Shown: in pieces, positions 11,601-25,310 of the stretch
Position numbering within the stretch: position 1 is the stretch's first letter
Layout of the letters: each line of letters starts with the position of its first letter
Assembly: GCA_030248215.1 (NCBI GenBank)
Contig: JASANG010000135.1
Location: forward strand, 186,001-250,000
DNA length: 64,000 bases
Reading direction: 5' to 3'
DNA from: Enoplolaimus lenunculus
Taxonomy: Eukaryota > Nematoda > Enoplea > Enoplida > Thoracostomopsidae
The notes under the pieces: model-generated
Databases searched by the model: none
What the model saw: the letters and a program-made list of their open reading frames with translations, nothing else
What the model was told of the DNA's origin: nothing
Translations under genes and position numbers: made by a program

Positions 11601-14600
11601 CTGCAATGAGACCAGTTTCGCCAATATTTTAACACCGCGTTGAAAATTTGCTAGCTAACTTTTGCTCGTTCTCCCGAAATCCACATAAAATTTCCACCCT
11701 TCTGTCTTTTAAATCCCAGCTCGGATTAAAACACCATTCTGTCAACAACGCATCACATGCCTCAAACCTAGAAACAGAACATTTTAACTTACCGTCCCAG
11801 TGGGCGAACCACGATACGCTTGTCGCAAAGCCAGCTTCTGACACACCGAATGAACGGAACGTGCGACGCGATGAAAATCCGTTCGAACACCGGACAATTC
11901 CTTTTCAGTTGACGTTTTTAACTCAGTGTATTGGCGGCGAAACTTTTGCACACTTCGCCACAAAGCAAGCAGCCGCTGATGTTCCGCAGTGAAATAATCG
12001 TTGAACGTCTAAAACGCGTATATACACGGGTGGAGCATTGTAGTGCACAGGAAAGTATCCAGAACTTTAGTTCGCGAGAGCATAACTTTAACCATCGACT
12101 GTTTTGAGCAAATCTTTTTGACACTGTGAAGGAATACGAAAACTCTACATTATACTACAAAACAAGACACAGAATTCTTTCATCTTTGCCGAAAATTTGC
12201 TGGATGCGACCCATTCTACCGCCTCACCTGTTCCTCCTCACGCCATTCAGCATGACTCCGGTCGAGTTCACCACGTGTCCGTTGCCATTCTTGCGCCAGC
12301 CGATGTAAATCGCTAGTCAGCTGTTGGTTAGCCTGAGTCGCCGAATCTAACTGTTCACGAAGCAACGCATTGATTTGATTCAAGCTACTATTTCTAAAAT
12401 ATATAATACACTGTTTAAGCTGGAATTTGGATAAAATTACCACCCTTGGTCTCGTTAATAACTTGTCTTTGCAGAGGTTTGACAAATATTTAAATTACTT
12501 CGTACAGGTTTCAGACATCACTGTTTAGCGGATCGTATTAACATTTGCCTAGAAACTTCCGCTTAAGTCACGTCTCTACAACCCATTCAAAGTGCAATAT
12601 AAATCAACTGCACTGTTACTAAGTTCGGTTTTAAATAGATTTTGTTTCTAATCACATGGCCGTTATTTTCACCGGCGAATCTTATGCGCTTTCGTTGGAC
12701 TCCACTGCAACCCTGTCTGTTTACCTTTGTGTTTCTTCTTCCAATCGAAACAACGCCTGATCAAGCTCAGGATCGCGTACTGTTGTAGATGTTCCAGCCC
12801 CATATCCGCCGCCAATTCGACTTCCAGATCCGCCCGGATAACCAGACTAAAATGATCATAGTACACAATTAATTAGTGTAACAAAATTTTCAGCCCGGTT
12901 TTTTCAAATTACTCAGATTTCAAGGTAAATAAGTTTCCGCAAAAATTACTTTACTACAAACCGCTGTATTAAGCAACTGGCTACATTAGCTCGACAGTAC
13001 TAAACGTCCGACTTGGCACCAAGTCTGACCGGAATTAGCCATGATCATTAAATTTCCCTGTTTTATGAACAAAGCCCAATGATACGGAACCTATTCTAAT
13101 GAACTTAATTCAAGACATTCAGTATTTTTATCATTTTTTTTCTCCGACTAAACATCGGTTGAGATTTTAATATTCTCAGAGTCCCAACCGGAGTTTGAAA
13201 TTTGAACTTTGTTGGTTTCGATTGAATTTCATTACACAGTTCGTTCTCGGCGTAAGTTTTGAGCCGTAACATATAGTTCAAGCAAACAATTGGATTCTGT
13301 AATTTATTTACGAACCTTTTCGTTGCTTTAAACCAATGTGGTATACACTAACATTAAACTTGAAATAATGTTAGTGAAAAAATATTGCGTCATCGAAAAT
13401 GACGTCACTCCGACATCATAATTCACAATCGACCGTAATTGCAACAGTAATTTTGCCGGAATTTACAGCCGGAATCGGAATTCCGTTGGAACCTTGTTTA
13501 TACTGTTCCAGCTCAATATTTTTCCAACACCTAAACTAAAACCGCTACCTTCGTAGTTTGTCAAAAACAGGTTGTTTGCCAAAATCCCCATAATTATATG
13601 CTTCATTGCGCGTGAGAAACATCAAGAAACTAGTAACTATTATTCGGGGGTCAACCAAATGCACCTAAACTCTTAGTTACATTGGATCACAAGTAACACA
13701 GTAACTTACATCCATATACGACATCTCGATATGCCAATAACGAACAAATTGAGTAAAATTCAAAAACTTGAATCGTCAGCTTCAATTCACCAAAAAGCAA
13801 GACTGTTCAACTAAGCTTGAGTTGAACACAAATTCAAACCGTGAAAAAAAGTAAATCCGCCTTAATCGGACAGTAGCTTAAAAACACGATTTTAGTTCAA
13901 AATAAAAACAAAACACGTAAAAGTTAAAATTCGACTACTTGAAAATTCGGCTACAAAATAGATCGTTTGAAATTGAAATAGCGTTCCGGCAAAAGTTCGA
14001 AAAGTATTTCAGAAAATAAAATATTCCTAAAACAACAGATGCGGATCGAACCACTAGTGTATATATATACCTCTGCCGTCAGCCTGCTACCAAAAACCAA
14101 AGCACCCACCAAAAATTCAAAATTTGCTAATTTAAGCTACAACGCTGCAAATGTAAAAACGTTGGTAATTTTTCAAAAATTAAATTTTAAACAAACTGAA
14201 TACATATATTATGCTCATTTGAAACTTGCCTCACAACGGTCCATTATCGTAATTGCTCATATATACTTCAGAAAATAATTAAAAACACCCGCAATAACAC
14301 TACAGGTAACATATCGACGCTGTCCTACTGTTACCATCAAACCTGTGAATATCTTAAATCTAAGACAAAATTAATAAAGCACTTTTCATGTCGGCTTCAA
14401 AAATGCACTGAAGTAGCCGATCATAACGCTCATTTCTCACAGCTGAATATTTCGAGCTAAAATTAATGTTTCTTGATTTCATCACCACATTGCGTAAAAA
14501 ATAGCTTAAAATAAATAAATTAAACAAAATTACAGATAATTGCAACATTAAGCAGTCGCACGACATTAAAAATACAATTATCGGCCAATTCAAATTTCAA

Positions 14601-17600
14601 CCCTAACGGGAAAGGTTTTGTTAACCGAAACGCATACTTTGCCAATTATACATAGTATTAAACTTTAAAATGATAACAAACCCAGGGAACAAATAATCAC
14701 ATCAAACAACACTCAAAACAAATACTTTCAATTCAATGCGACCACACATTACTAAATTCAATCAACTGAACTTCAAACTCGAAGTAAGCGAACCAAATAC
14801 TGCTTTACTTAAATGTTGTCGTTTGGCAATCGATGTGTCCAAGAGGATCATACCAGATTTGGCACTTCTTAACCCATACCCCCTGAAGTTAACCAGCCAT
14901 ACTCTGGCCAGAATTATCAATACCCATGACTAATATATTATAAACAAAACACAATATACTCTGTCAAACCAAAACACTCAAATGTGTGCTATATAAAACA
15001 ACGTCCTAAGAGATTGGTACGACCAGCCAGCTTGTTAGCGACCAGTCAAATTGTAATATATATAACCATTCGAAAACCTAATCTTTGTTTAATATATACA
15101 ACTTTTAAAATTCTGGCAAGCCAAGGTTTCGCATTGCAAACTAATTTTACTTAACGCATTTCGGCACCGAAAACAGAACCCAATACGTGGAAATCATAAT
15201 TTAAGGAAACGGGTTACATTTTGTCAGAGAATAAAATCATTGCAAACTTTCATAATTCAAAACAACACAAAACTGAGTTAATAAGTCAGAAAGAGCAAAC
15301 CGCGCCTGCTTGCCATCTGATACATTCAGAATACCGAAACCTAAACCCAGAACTTTAAGAAATGTAATTCTTAGCACACGTTAATATAATTCAAAACTTA
15401 TCAATATTGTAGTTAGTAGTCAAAACTAAAACATCATCAACACTGTGCCAGGTGTAACGCGACAACTTTAATTTTACAAAATGTTAATCACTGGCATTAG
15501 ACTCAGCAGTGTTAACATTTATTATTTAGCGATGGCCGCTAAGTTTCAGACATCCACAAAAATTTCTGTTCCAGCCGGAATTCCAACAAAAATTCAAATC
15601 CTTATCCGATGCCTGTTCCGGCGTTAAAAGACGCAGAAACCGGAATCATTTTTGGTTTGTTTCAAATTATGAAGAATCTTTAAAAATAAAAAATTTACGT
15701 CCCAAAAATTTTGCTGAAACTAAGCCTTTTTTAAATAACGCATTCGTGTTTCGTCTGCACTTTCCTAGTATTTTAAAGTATTCGACGTAGTTTTCGTATC
15801 ACTTGAAAGCCACGCGAAAGAAAACGAAAAAAAACGATAAACAACTAAATAGCATTAGTCAATTAACGGTAATTCGATGGTACAATATATTTGCAATCCC
15901 TGTTCCGGTTCATTGTACCTGTTCCGGCTTCCTGTGAAATGTACTTCCCGTTGGAACCCTGCCAAGCTTGAATCTTTTTTGCAATGGTTTTCCGATGCAC
16001 AGTTAAATATTTTCACAACATGACCCGAATACTTGTTAGTTGACGATATATACGTAATTATCGAACTCCTTTCCTAAAGATACTACACGACCAAAACTAA
16101 AAAAACTAACATTTAGGTCCAAATTTGAATATAGACCAAGATCAAACTTTTGCCCAGGGTTTTATTAATTCAATTGATACGTAATACATCATACTATTAG
16201 CAGAACTAAAATGCAGACACAGTTTATCGTTCAGAAAGCCTCGTGTTGCTGCAATTAACTACAGCAACTTTGGATTAAGGGCGCCTGCTGTTTTTCTAAA
16301 AGTTGTTAATCTAATAACTTTTATTCAAATTACAGGCCATTAAACACTGCTTCAAACCTCATTTTACTACTTCAGCAGCCATCTATTACATACCATCTAC
16401 GATCATGGAACCCAACAGACAAGCATTCATTTTCAAGCAAAAAGCGTTGTAATAAAAGCAATAATTCATGTCGTTTCCGCAAAAAAATTGAGAAAATCAT
16501 CAATAAAAACTGATTACCAAAGCGTTCACACACAGTTCGCAGGGGGACAATGATAAATAACAAGAAATCTGTTTGATTTAAGACGAACACGCAAAATCTT
16601 AGAGTGGTGCTATACTTTTTAAATAAAAATTTTAATGTCGTCCGGCGCCATGCGGAACGGACGGCACCGTACAACGCCGCACGAGTAGTATAGCGCTATC
16701 CTTAATCACCATAAAAACGCTAATTGCAGACATTCAAAACACACTAAGCATTGTGCCATACTCGTCGCGCACTTTCGCTTCTATAAAAAAGTAGTTTTAG
16801 TTTGACGTGCGATGCCGTGTGCCGCCGCGTCAGCATCTAAAATTTACTTTTACCAAAGCATAACGCAACTTTTCGACACTAATAAAGACACCTGTGTGAA
16901 CTAAGACACTATCACCATGAGTGTGTCAAATCACAATACTATTAACAACGGTTCCAAGGAATTCCGATTCCAGATAAAATTCCAATAAAATTTGGGTTCC
17001 GATTCCTATTCCGACTGAGTACTCTTCCGATGCCCTAGTTCCGATTTTACGGTGATGAGTTTTTGTTGAAATATTGGTAACATGCTAATAGAGATCAGGT
17101 TGTATTTTTCGCTACCGGCTGATAGATATTGGTTTACTGATGCGCTACACTTGCTTAACTTCTGCCCATGACCTCGTTACAAGGTATAATTACGGCTAAG
17201 GACTCTATTAATTTTATAAATTGGACACAAACTATTTTTACTGAAAATGTAACCAATAATGCAAACTGGCATATGGTAACAAAAGTAATACACTAACGTT
17301 TAATAGTAATACTGAAACTTAAACTCCGATTCCGATTCTAGTTCCGACAAAAAAATTTGATTCCTATTCCGATTCCGACAAAATCTAGTTTCAGGCGGAA
17401 TCCTGCTATTAACCAACCTGAGTGTCAGAAGATAAATTTGGATAAGAAACTGCACGACGATGGTCGCGTTCTAATTCAATCATACTTGACGACAGTTGTT
17501 GCTGATATCTTTCAACCTGAAACAAACTTCACAACACTAGTACAAAAGTATTGTGAATCGAGGCAGCCAGGGCGTAGTCAGATTTTATCCATACCAGAAA

Positions 17601-19962
17601 CGAAATCAGAAGTGTAAAAACTGGGTTTCCCTGAACTCAAATTGTAGTTATACCCTGTACGCAGCACTATTTGAAATTGAATTGCCTTTAGTATTGAAAT
17701 GAGGAATGCAACCTACAAACCCTTACAACTCCTTAGTATTTCATGTCAGCGTCGGAACCGGAAAGTTAAAAAATACCGGAAGCGGAAAACAAAAAATACT
17801 CGTTACCGAAAAATTCATTTTAACGCTATTTTATTGCTTTTAATAGTGTAAACGTAAACAAATTACTTCGAGTGCCAAAATCCTGAAACAAATGCAGTAG
17901 CTGGCAATTCTTAAATTTTCGAATGACAAAAATTTTCAATATAAAGAATACGGGAAAATTCCGGTGAAAAACTACCGGGTTTATTACTGGAACCGGATAG
18001 TAAAAAATACCGGATTTATTACTGGAACTGGATAGTGAAAAATACCGAACTTCCCTATAGGAACCGGAATTCCGGTTGCACCCTGTTTCACATAAATGAA
18101 ATCACATACGTTTCGCTTCAAATCAGCAATCAGCGACGATTGTTCTCGCTCCGAGGTTGCAACTCGATTAGCACGCTCCATCAACGATTGATGCAAGCCT
18201 GATAACGCCTTCGAGCTGTTCTACAAACATTACAACAAAACGTTCAATCACATGATAATATTCTTGTTCAAAAACAGAATCCCACAAAATAAATAAAAAT
18301 ATACCGTATTTTCATAATAAAATCATTGATTATATTTCACCGATTTTGACATGTGAACCTATTGCGAAGCTAGAGTAAATCTTATTCGTCAGAGTTCCAC
18401 CGGATACCAAAAAATACCAATATCCGGCTCCTGCAGTTGCCCGAGCCAACATTACAAAACAGTTATGACAGCACAAAAATACAAAAGCAAGGAAATGAGT
18501 AGCACGATGATCATTAAAAATAAAGTACGCAACGTATATAATTTTTTGAAGAGTTTCAGAATAAATATCAGGCTATCAGGTTGAACCATGGCATTCGTTA
18601 AATAATATTTTCGTTTTATTAAAACCAGTTGCACCACGTAGGCTAACAATGAGCTCAGCCTTACCACACTAAATTTTTCGTATACTTTCGGTTAAGGACT
18701 AAACCAACATCAAAGTAATGAAACATAACATTCAAACCAAAACGTATCCTTTACAGGCTACGGTCACCTACACTTAGATGCCGTCCGCCAACGCCATAAT
18801 TTCTTCGATACCGTTGTCTAATACCCATAACACCGTTCGCACTACGTGCATCACTTTCCGAATCTCGCAAAGGGTACGACGGTAAAATAAGCGAAGTACC
18901 CCCGGTCGCAGCTAGAGGAGTTGGCAAACTCGACGGTCCAGGATTTGATCCTGAGTGCGGCTCGACAATAACCGGAACACGTGTTGCAGTCATGGAGTTT
19001 CCAGGACTCGCCGCTTGCACCACAAGACCACTTCGGGGCGGTGACAAGCTTCGGCTATGCTCCACAATTGTAGGCGATGTAGTGGAAATTTGAAGCAATC
19101 GAGTAGGCGTGCTGTTAAAGTAGAGAATACTAAATACCCTTGAACGAACGATAACCTTTAAAAACTTGGTGACACTACAAAACTGCTCTACTGAAAAGTC
19201 TGAACTTAAATATTACATTTAACTATGCTAAATTTGACTCTACTGAAATATACCGTTTCAGAAATTGAAAAACTTTCCTCCGAACTAAAAATGGCACCCC
19301 TACCCGCGTTGTGCAAACACAGATATCTTTAGCTATTACGCATCAGCTAAGTATCATTCAAAAGATAATCCAGGCCTTACTTTCTGCTTTCCAAATAACG
19401 AACAGCACCTTCGTCTGGTTCATCGTACGACCTAAAACGACAAAAATAAAATGATTGCTCTTCTTTTCATTGGTCCCTTGACAATTACTTCAATACAAAT
19501 CCTAAACGATAGTTACGTTTTCCATACGAATAAATTCAACAAACCAACACAGGCACTGAACAACAAAAGCAATTTTGGTGGCACCAAAACATTAAAAACT
19601 AACCTAATCGGCTGACGCACCACTTGAGCTCGCCTAGAAACGTCTGTATGTCGTTTTCTTTGCGATCCGTAATCATTGCTAGTCGTAGTTGCGTCACTGC
19701 TGCTTCCGCTACTGCTACTATCCGAGCTACTAGAACCACTATCCTTGTCCTTGCGGCCAGACTGCGCTGTTGACGACGCAGAGGCCGCCGAGCGCCGCAT
19801 TCCTTCGCTAGACGGCACAGTTCCTGAATTCCCAGTGCCTTCAAACTGAGGGTTATATCTTAATGGAGGTCGACCGGGCAACGGCCGTCCGCCACGGCTA
19901 GACGCTTCTTCGGTGGCGATAATCTCGGTAGTGTAGCGGAACCACGTTCTTTCGGACGACAT
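5671..19962 (-). CDS. CROCC: Rootletin (CROCC), 5' half, 21 coding exons, open at left edge
   Basis: Ciliary rootlet coiled-coil protein; in animals it forms the striated rootlet at the base of cilia and links centrioles. Exons from 5' to 3': 19604-19962, 19381-19431, 18772-19111, 18110-18220, 17418-17516, 12725-12846, 12228-12393, 11793-12008, 11292-11389, 10935-11028, 10515-10666, 10271-10394, 9927-10057, 9449-9580, 9085-9204, 8552-8679, 8033-8196, 7641-7764, 7382-7488, 7079-7191, 5671-5797. All splice phases agree and total 3,078 nt, 1,026 codons. Residues 1-250 are Ser/Arg/Pro/Gly-rich and poorly conserved. Then comes coiled coil, with TFNDYFTAEHQRLLALW encoded by the 11793-12008 exon, nearly the vertebrate motif, and an RSxSP-rich interruption followed by a KAFSKRQYQ segment, in the same order as human rootletin. 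After that every exon is heptad-rich with E, K, Q and L. The vertebrate protein is about 2,000 aa, so the C-terminal half lies outside. The start at 19962 is the first ATG of the open frame. Confidence 0.93.
5890..6730 (+). mobile_element. Jockey-like LINE fragment, 3' end of ORF2, in a rootletin intron
   Basis: On the strand opposite to rootletin, just after its 5671-5797 exon. The translated region carries the conserved stretch after the reverse-transcriptase domain of Jockey-clade LINEs: TYKAIGRSFANYAAPVWSP near 6020-6080, then ALRAVTGCH, LHQETAVMPVK and QYLLRCRR. Farther on, CPSCNNRPHDVQHVFKYPS near 6540-6600 is the C-terminal Cys/His knuckle, with the last expected Cys replaced by Tyr. 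The coding end fits the TAA at 6678-6680. The element lacks its 5' part, and the conserved blocks lie in different frames (at least one shift near 6240-6310), so it is a dead copy. Confidence 0.8.
12847..17417. other. Rootletin intron 5, 4.6 kb, with degenerate GGAATTCC-rich repeats
   Basis: Longest intron seen inside the gene. It holds several stretches of alternating TTCCGATTCC / GGAATCGGAA, at about 13180-13500, 15556-15963 and 16946-17400, two of which end in TTGGAACCYTG; they look like decayed family K elements. A GC-rich patch at 16633-16830 is noted separately. No convincing exon. Confidence 0.5.
16633..16830. repeat. GC-rich palindromic patch
   Basis: Contains CGTCCGGCGCCATGCGGAAC and CGATGCCGTGTGCCGCCGCG, similar to the patch at 38868-39021. 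Probably a decayed member of the same repeat. Confidence 0.3.
17736..18085. mobile_element. Family K-like element beside rootletin exon 4
   Basis: Several GGAACCGGA / TACCGGAAGCGG segments, ending CCGGTTGCACCCTG, the complement of the CAGGGTGCAACCGG start at 33800. It stops 25 bp from the rootletin exon at 18110-18220. Confidence 0.45.
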
Positions 19963-19985
19963 TAGGTTGACAAGACCGGAATCAT
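19962..19985 (-). promoter_or_regulatory. Possible upstream ORF overlapping the rootletin start (TAATG)
   Basis: An ATG at 19985-19983 opens a seven-residue frame (MIPVLST) whose TAA shares its last A with the rootletin ATG (TAATG). If the mRNA leader includes it, it could tune initiation by termination-reinitiation. Whether the leader extends this far is not visible. Confidence 0.3.
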
Positions 19986-21585
19986 TTTAACTTGGTTTAG
20001 TTCCGAATCGTAATAAACACACTGATTCAGTAACCACAAAGTTTCAACTCAGAATTTGGATAAACTTACTGCTATCGCAATTGGCTCAGCATGGCAAGAA
20101 CAAAACATTTGGAAAGAACGCACAATAAAGCAATAGTATAAACATCAAATTATTAAAGCTCACAGTTAAATGCATAGTTGGAGAAAAAATTGGAATTTAA
20201 AAAATATATTTGGTCTCAAAGCATCACAGCCAATTATTGCTTACGCTTTGAAAGCGCTTTGTATTATTAATACTAATACAGGTCTGCAATAAACTAATCC
20301 GCGTTACATATACAAAAAGCAGGTTAAGCATATTTCACACATTCTCATTTCAAAGTGAAAAATTCCAATTTTAAGCTGAACGTACAAGCAAAACACTAAG
20401 GTTATTGTGGCCGAAACAATGTGGGAGAACGTAATTTAACGCCGGCAGTGGAAGCCTAATCAAATAAATTTTTCGGAATTGAACAGTTTTAGGATTGCGC
20501 CGAATGCGTGTTTTGAAGGAGTGGTATTTTAAGATGAGCTTGTTCAAACAAAGCCCATTAAATAGCACATAAAATGAATTCCACATTAAGCAACTGAGAA
20601 AAAAAATTGAGCGTTGCACAGCCACGTTTGAACTATAACTAGGCGCTCGTCGTATTTTTGTTAAAGCATTCAATATTTTCAAACAGATGATACTACAGCC
20701 TGCCAGACCAGACAATAATTAACATTAGAGCCAGCTAGGCTTATGCCTTACAAATGCAGAAATTAAAATCTAGATGCTCCGAACAAAGAACTAAAAATAC
20801 CAGCAACTAACACCATGTCATTTTAATGCAGGTATCGCGGCACAAGTAATATATAATCATAACCGAAACACAACATAACCTTATCTTATCTCGACGTGCC
20901 ATAATTCAGACTCCAACATACCGAATTAAAGTTAAAAATGACAGTTAGCTAAGTTCAGCACTCCAAATCTTCGCACTGGCGTGCAGAGCACAGCCGGGAG
21001 GCGGCGTCTGGATCAGACGGAAAAACTACCTTCTTCTCCGACGAAATTAGTGTCAGTTATATACTTGCAATGTTGGAAGTAAAATTTAAAGTATTTACAA
21101 CAAAAAAGGTACTTTTGATGTCAGTTTGTTTCGTTCAAATTCACAGAACAAAAACTAACGTTGATACATTGTCTTTATCCTTGCTTCCAACAAAACGGGT
21201 AAAAAAACCACAGCTCGCAATTAACAATTTCAGGAAAAAATGAACTAAGCATTCCTAGAATAACATAAATGAACTCTAAAATGTTCATCTATCACAGCAC
21301 CTACTAACGCTAGCTTTTACAAATAAAATAATGCCAATCATCCATATTTCATTTTGATGTATTCTCTTTTGTTTGCGTACGCCGTAATATTTAGGCATTT
21401 TACAAAACTACATTAAACTTTCAATGCATCAAGAGTTCGTACAACTACAGCTTCATTCTTACGTCAATCGTACAAAAACCAAACAAATAATATCAGACTT
21501 CCTAACGAAACTAGCTAGCACCGCTGGCTTCCTGAGTCCATCAACAATCGTAGATAACGCTACTAATGTCACCACTAGCCTTTTC
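19963..21585. other. Intergenic, RAE1 3' end to rootletin 5' end
   Basis: 1.6 kb between the RAE1 stop and the rootletin start, both genes reading leftwards. It should contain the RAE1 3' UTR and the rootletin promoter. No TATA box, poly(A) signal or repeat family could be assigned with confidence. Confidence 0.5.
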
Positions 21586-24500
21586 CTATTTCTTTCTAGG
21601 TTTCAGCTCTTCAAAACAATCTCTCAAGAAAATTCTGTTTTTCGCCGCTTGATTATATCCTTCGTGCCCCTTTGACCAGTCGTACGATACAGCATATGCG
21701 AATATTGTTCCATCTCTATTAAAACAGCATCGAGTAATTGGCATATCCATACGCTCCGAAGTTTTCAGCTTGGTGCGAGCATCTTTGTCCCAAAACGAAA
21801 ATCGGCCATCAGATCCTACTGTAGCCAGAGTACCGTGAATCGGATGAAAACATAGATCGTTAACGGCAAAAATATCCTAAAATTATTACTATAAAAGTAC
21901 GATTGTCACAGATAATGGAAAAGTGGTGAATTTTAAACTGAAACGCCAGACAATGAGCTCTACGAAGCAAAATAAATACGATTACTTCCGTTGCATTGCC
22001 AATATGAAGTGCGAAGCAGCTGCTAAAACGACTAATAAATTTCTCGTGTCAGCATCAATTTGCCTGTCATTTTGACTTAAAATTTGTTGAAAATAACTCA
22101 AGATGTAACTCATACCACGTCGCAGAATAATCGCGGCTAAAAAACCTTCTTCTAAAGCCACTGACTATTAGACAATCATTATTCATCCAATGTGAAACAA
22201 ATAATAGACTGTGTTTCCCTAGTTCTCACTCAAAAAGGTTTTTGCAAATACCTGGAATCCATTCTGCAACTCTGCTGATCGGTGACATTTAAACGTAAAA
22301 TTATCTTTCGGTTGCATTGCATCAACATACTGAATAGCAACTCGGCCTTCTATGGAACCGTACGTAAACCCAGTTGGCTGTTGATTGGTTTTATCCTAAA
22401 AAGGTGTCTTTAACAAAAGCAATTACGAAGAAAACCAATGAACTGATTCAATGTTGCGTACCAAATTTTATCATGCTTCAAACGTTTACAAGAATTATAA
22501 TTTTAGTTTTCTTGACAATGCAAAATTTCCAACAGTTACCAATAGCACCAAGTTTCAGCTAGAAAAAATTCTTAAAACATCTCCATTTATTACATATCCA
22601 TGGTGTGGCGACGCAACCCTATGTTGAAAAGCAAAATTCTTCAGCACCATATAAATTCTACCTGATCACCATGCGCTGCAATTTAATTATCGTAGTCTGT
22701 CTAGGTAATGGGATAACAAGAAAACCCACTGACTAAACCTCCAAATAAAAAATTGATATAAATAATCTAAAGACAAATGCGAAAAAACCTACTTTAAAAA
22801 TAGAAACACAACGATGTTGGAATTTTAATTGTGATTCGACTTTTTTGTATTCTTGTGGCTGATTGTCTAATTTGTACACGATAATGCCCCGATTAGCAGT
22901 ACACACGACTGCCATTGGATATTGAACATCTGCACAATAAACCTGAAACCGATATTAAGCATGAAAATGGCAACATTGAACCTATCTCGAAATAAGTTAG
23001 TTTTTCAATGATTTCAAAATTCGAGTTAACTTTTTTACTTCCTGTAGCTGCACAATATAAAACATACAAACAAAATACCTGCAAATAATCAAGTACGTTT
23101 GTACTCATCGCCTAACATTTGAGCCTAACGACGTGCTCAATTTATGCAAACCAAAATCGTTTGTTTTCACTTTTATTATTGCCACAGCGATGTGATACCG
23201 CTTACCCGCTCTGGCATTGCAATAGAATATATTGGATTTTGCTGACGTAAATCCCAAAACCTCAACTGTTTATCCCATCCGCCTGTCATCAAGCACTGAT
23301 AAGTTGGGGCTATAACACAACATGCACTATACAATCTCCAGGATATTATCTACTTCAAACCATAGCGAGCCGAAGTAACCTAACATATGCCGACATAATT
23401 TACTACAATTGCAAAATTACAAAAACGTAATTCTATATCTGTGCTCAGTCACAGCTAAGATCAAAGCAATGTGTAATCGTATGAAATGTACTCAAGCAGC
23501 GCAAACCTGTAATTAACATATTATATCAAAAACAAGCACCAACAGTGATCAGTAACACATTTTTCCGGTATTTGAAACTGCTTTCCGCGTTTTCTAATTC
23601 TACTGATTAACCAGTTACTGCACTGCCATTCGATTTCAGTTTTTCGCGACACAAAACTATACCTTTAATCCAATGGCACGTTTTCACTGGAGCGTCATGA
23701 GCGGCGACTTGTGTAAACTGGTTTGATGCAATATCCCACATTTTAACGCACCTATCTGCAGCTGCCACAAATATTTTTGAACCATCATCCGACCAGTCAA
23801 CTTCAAGCACTGGGCCTTGCATTGTTTGCTGAGCCTTAAGCTCAGTAATAACACGATAGTCAGGTTATATAAAAGCACCAACATGTCAGTTGAGCTAAAG
23901 AAACTGTTATCGAATCGACAGCATTGTGATTTGAGTATTAATATACAGAAAACCGTAACTGGATAGTGAATTTTTGTCGGAACCACATATATCACCTAAA
24001 TTTGTGGAGTTTGAAGTAATTGAGTCGCGCAAAAGTATATGTTCGTTGAATTAAAAGTAATTGTTAGCTAAATTTTTTTCATTTTTAGTTCAATTATCAA
24101 AACTCTTGAAGTTCTCGACTTGCCCAAAAATGCAGCGGCAGCGAAATGTTAAAGGAGCTCACTTGAAAGAAGCAACTTTACGAAATTTGTAACCGCCGGT
24201 TAAGGATATTGGTTTTACAACATATTAAACCGGATTCGGATAATAAGATGGCATGCTGATCAAGAAACATGACTTTCAGTTTAAATATTTGCAAACATTG
24301 CGTACGTAATTTAAATAAACAACTGCATCGATCATGCTTAATCTCTATTAAAATTTTTCGTGACAAAAATGTCATCGCAAAAAATCATGTTTTCCTCTGG
24401 AGTAGATACATATATGATATGCATAAATATGGCACAGTATAATGCGTGTACTTGCCTTTGGTTCAGTAGCGCCACCTTGTTTCACTTCCCATACGCGTAC

Positions 24501-24941
24501 AATCTGGTCCCAAGACCCAGACACTATGAAATTCTGCGGCACTGTTGCGGGACTAAATTTCAACGCTTGAACTGAGTCATTAGGCGGCTCAACGACTTCC
24601 AGATCATTCATTGGGTTTGTATTTGTAGTCGCTAGAATACCTCGAAGATTAAACGTTACGATAACAGATAAAATTTAAAAAATGGAATATATACTATCCA
24701 TTTTTTTGAAAGTGCTACAGCTACCTATATATTATGAAAATATTAGTATTTTTGGCAATGCAAAACGCGCAAATGGTATCATCCTATTAAAAACCTAAAC
24801 TGCTAAAGCACAGCAAAATAACCAAAACAGATACTAAAGGAATAAATTACCAGTACCAAATCCGGTTGCAGCGGGGTTTGGCGTAGTTGTGGCGAACAAA
24901 CCGCTTGGTCTGAATGCACTGTTTGAAACTGTACCAAACAT
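21586..24941 (-). CDS. RAE1: RAE1 mRNA export factor (WD40), complete, 7 exons
   Basis: RAE1/Gle2 is a beta-propeller that binds the GLEBS motif of NUP98 at the nuclear pore, works in mRNA export and also acts at mitotic spindles. Exons from 5' to 3': 24851-24941, 24456-24631, 23663-23834, 23206-23309, 22793-22942, 22252-22395, 21586-21876. Phases agree, 1,128 nt, 375 aa plus stop; human RAE1 is 368 aa. Matches to the family: NFIVSGSWD and VRVWEV in exon 2, [16 protein letters not shown] and [12 protein letters not shown] in exon 3, [15 protein letters not shown] in exon 4, [16 protein letters not shown] in exon 5, [12 protein letters not shown] and DNFTFKCHR in exon 6, and [29 protein letters not shown] and the basic tail EELKPRKK in exon 7. 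The donor after exon 2 is GC (AAG|GCAAGT); the protein match (EPK then AQQTMQGP) supports it. Confidence 0.97.
23950..24245. mobile_element. Family L element in RAE1 intron 2
   Basis: Shares its interior with the 2930-3245 element (AAGTAATTGTTAGCTAAATT, then GAAGTTCTCGACTTGCCC) and has a TTAAACCGGATTCGG right part. It lies in the intron between RAE1 exons 2 and 3. Confidence 0.5.
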
Positions 24942-25134
24942 AACGTAGATAGATAGTTGAAAACGACAAGTAAAAATATAATTCTTCTACCCAAATAAAG
25001 CTAGTGATATGCCCACCAGATAATTTATTATATTTTGCACAAAAAAGACGTATGTTACTTCGAAGTTCCTGCAACTAATTGACAATTTCGATTCGTTTAC
25101 AATATTAGGAATAATTGAAATGCAATTGTAAGCA

Positions 25135-25310
25135 TGTAAAACATGCCTGTCTTGGTGCATATGCAATATATGCAATGCACACCATGTAGTATGCTTGCCG
25201 GCAGCATACGGTCGGCAAATAGTCGACGATAGAAGAAGTTGAACAGGCTGGCTGTGTGAGTAGCGCAGTGGCATAGTGTTCGCTTAAAGATCCGTAGTCT
25301 GCTTAATTAA
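25135..25310 (+). mobile_element. tRNA-derived SINE, first copy
   Basis: The head ATGCAATGCACACCATGTAG and GCTTGCCGGCAGCATACGG is shared with the copy at 25437. It is followed by a tRNA-like stretch (AGTAGCGCAGTGGCATAGTG, an A-box type sequence, then TTCGCTTAAAGATCCGTAG). The B-box part is missing in this copy. Confidence 0.55.

Noticed and set aside
19599-19844. A second frame (81 codons) over the first rootletin exon
   Set aside because: Shadow of the Ser-rich coding frame on the same strand; only the 19962 frame joins the downstream exons in phase.
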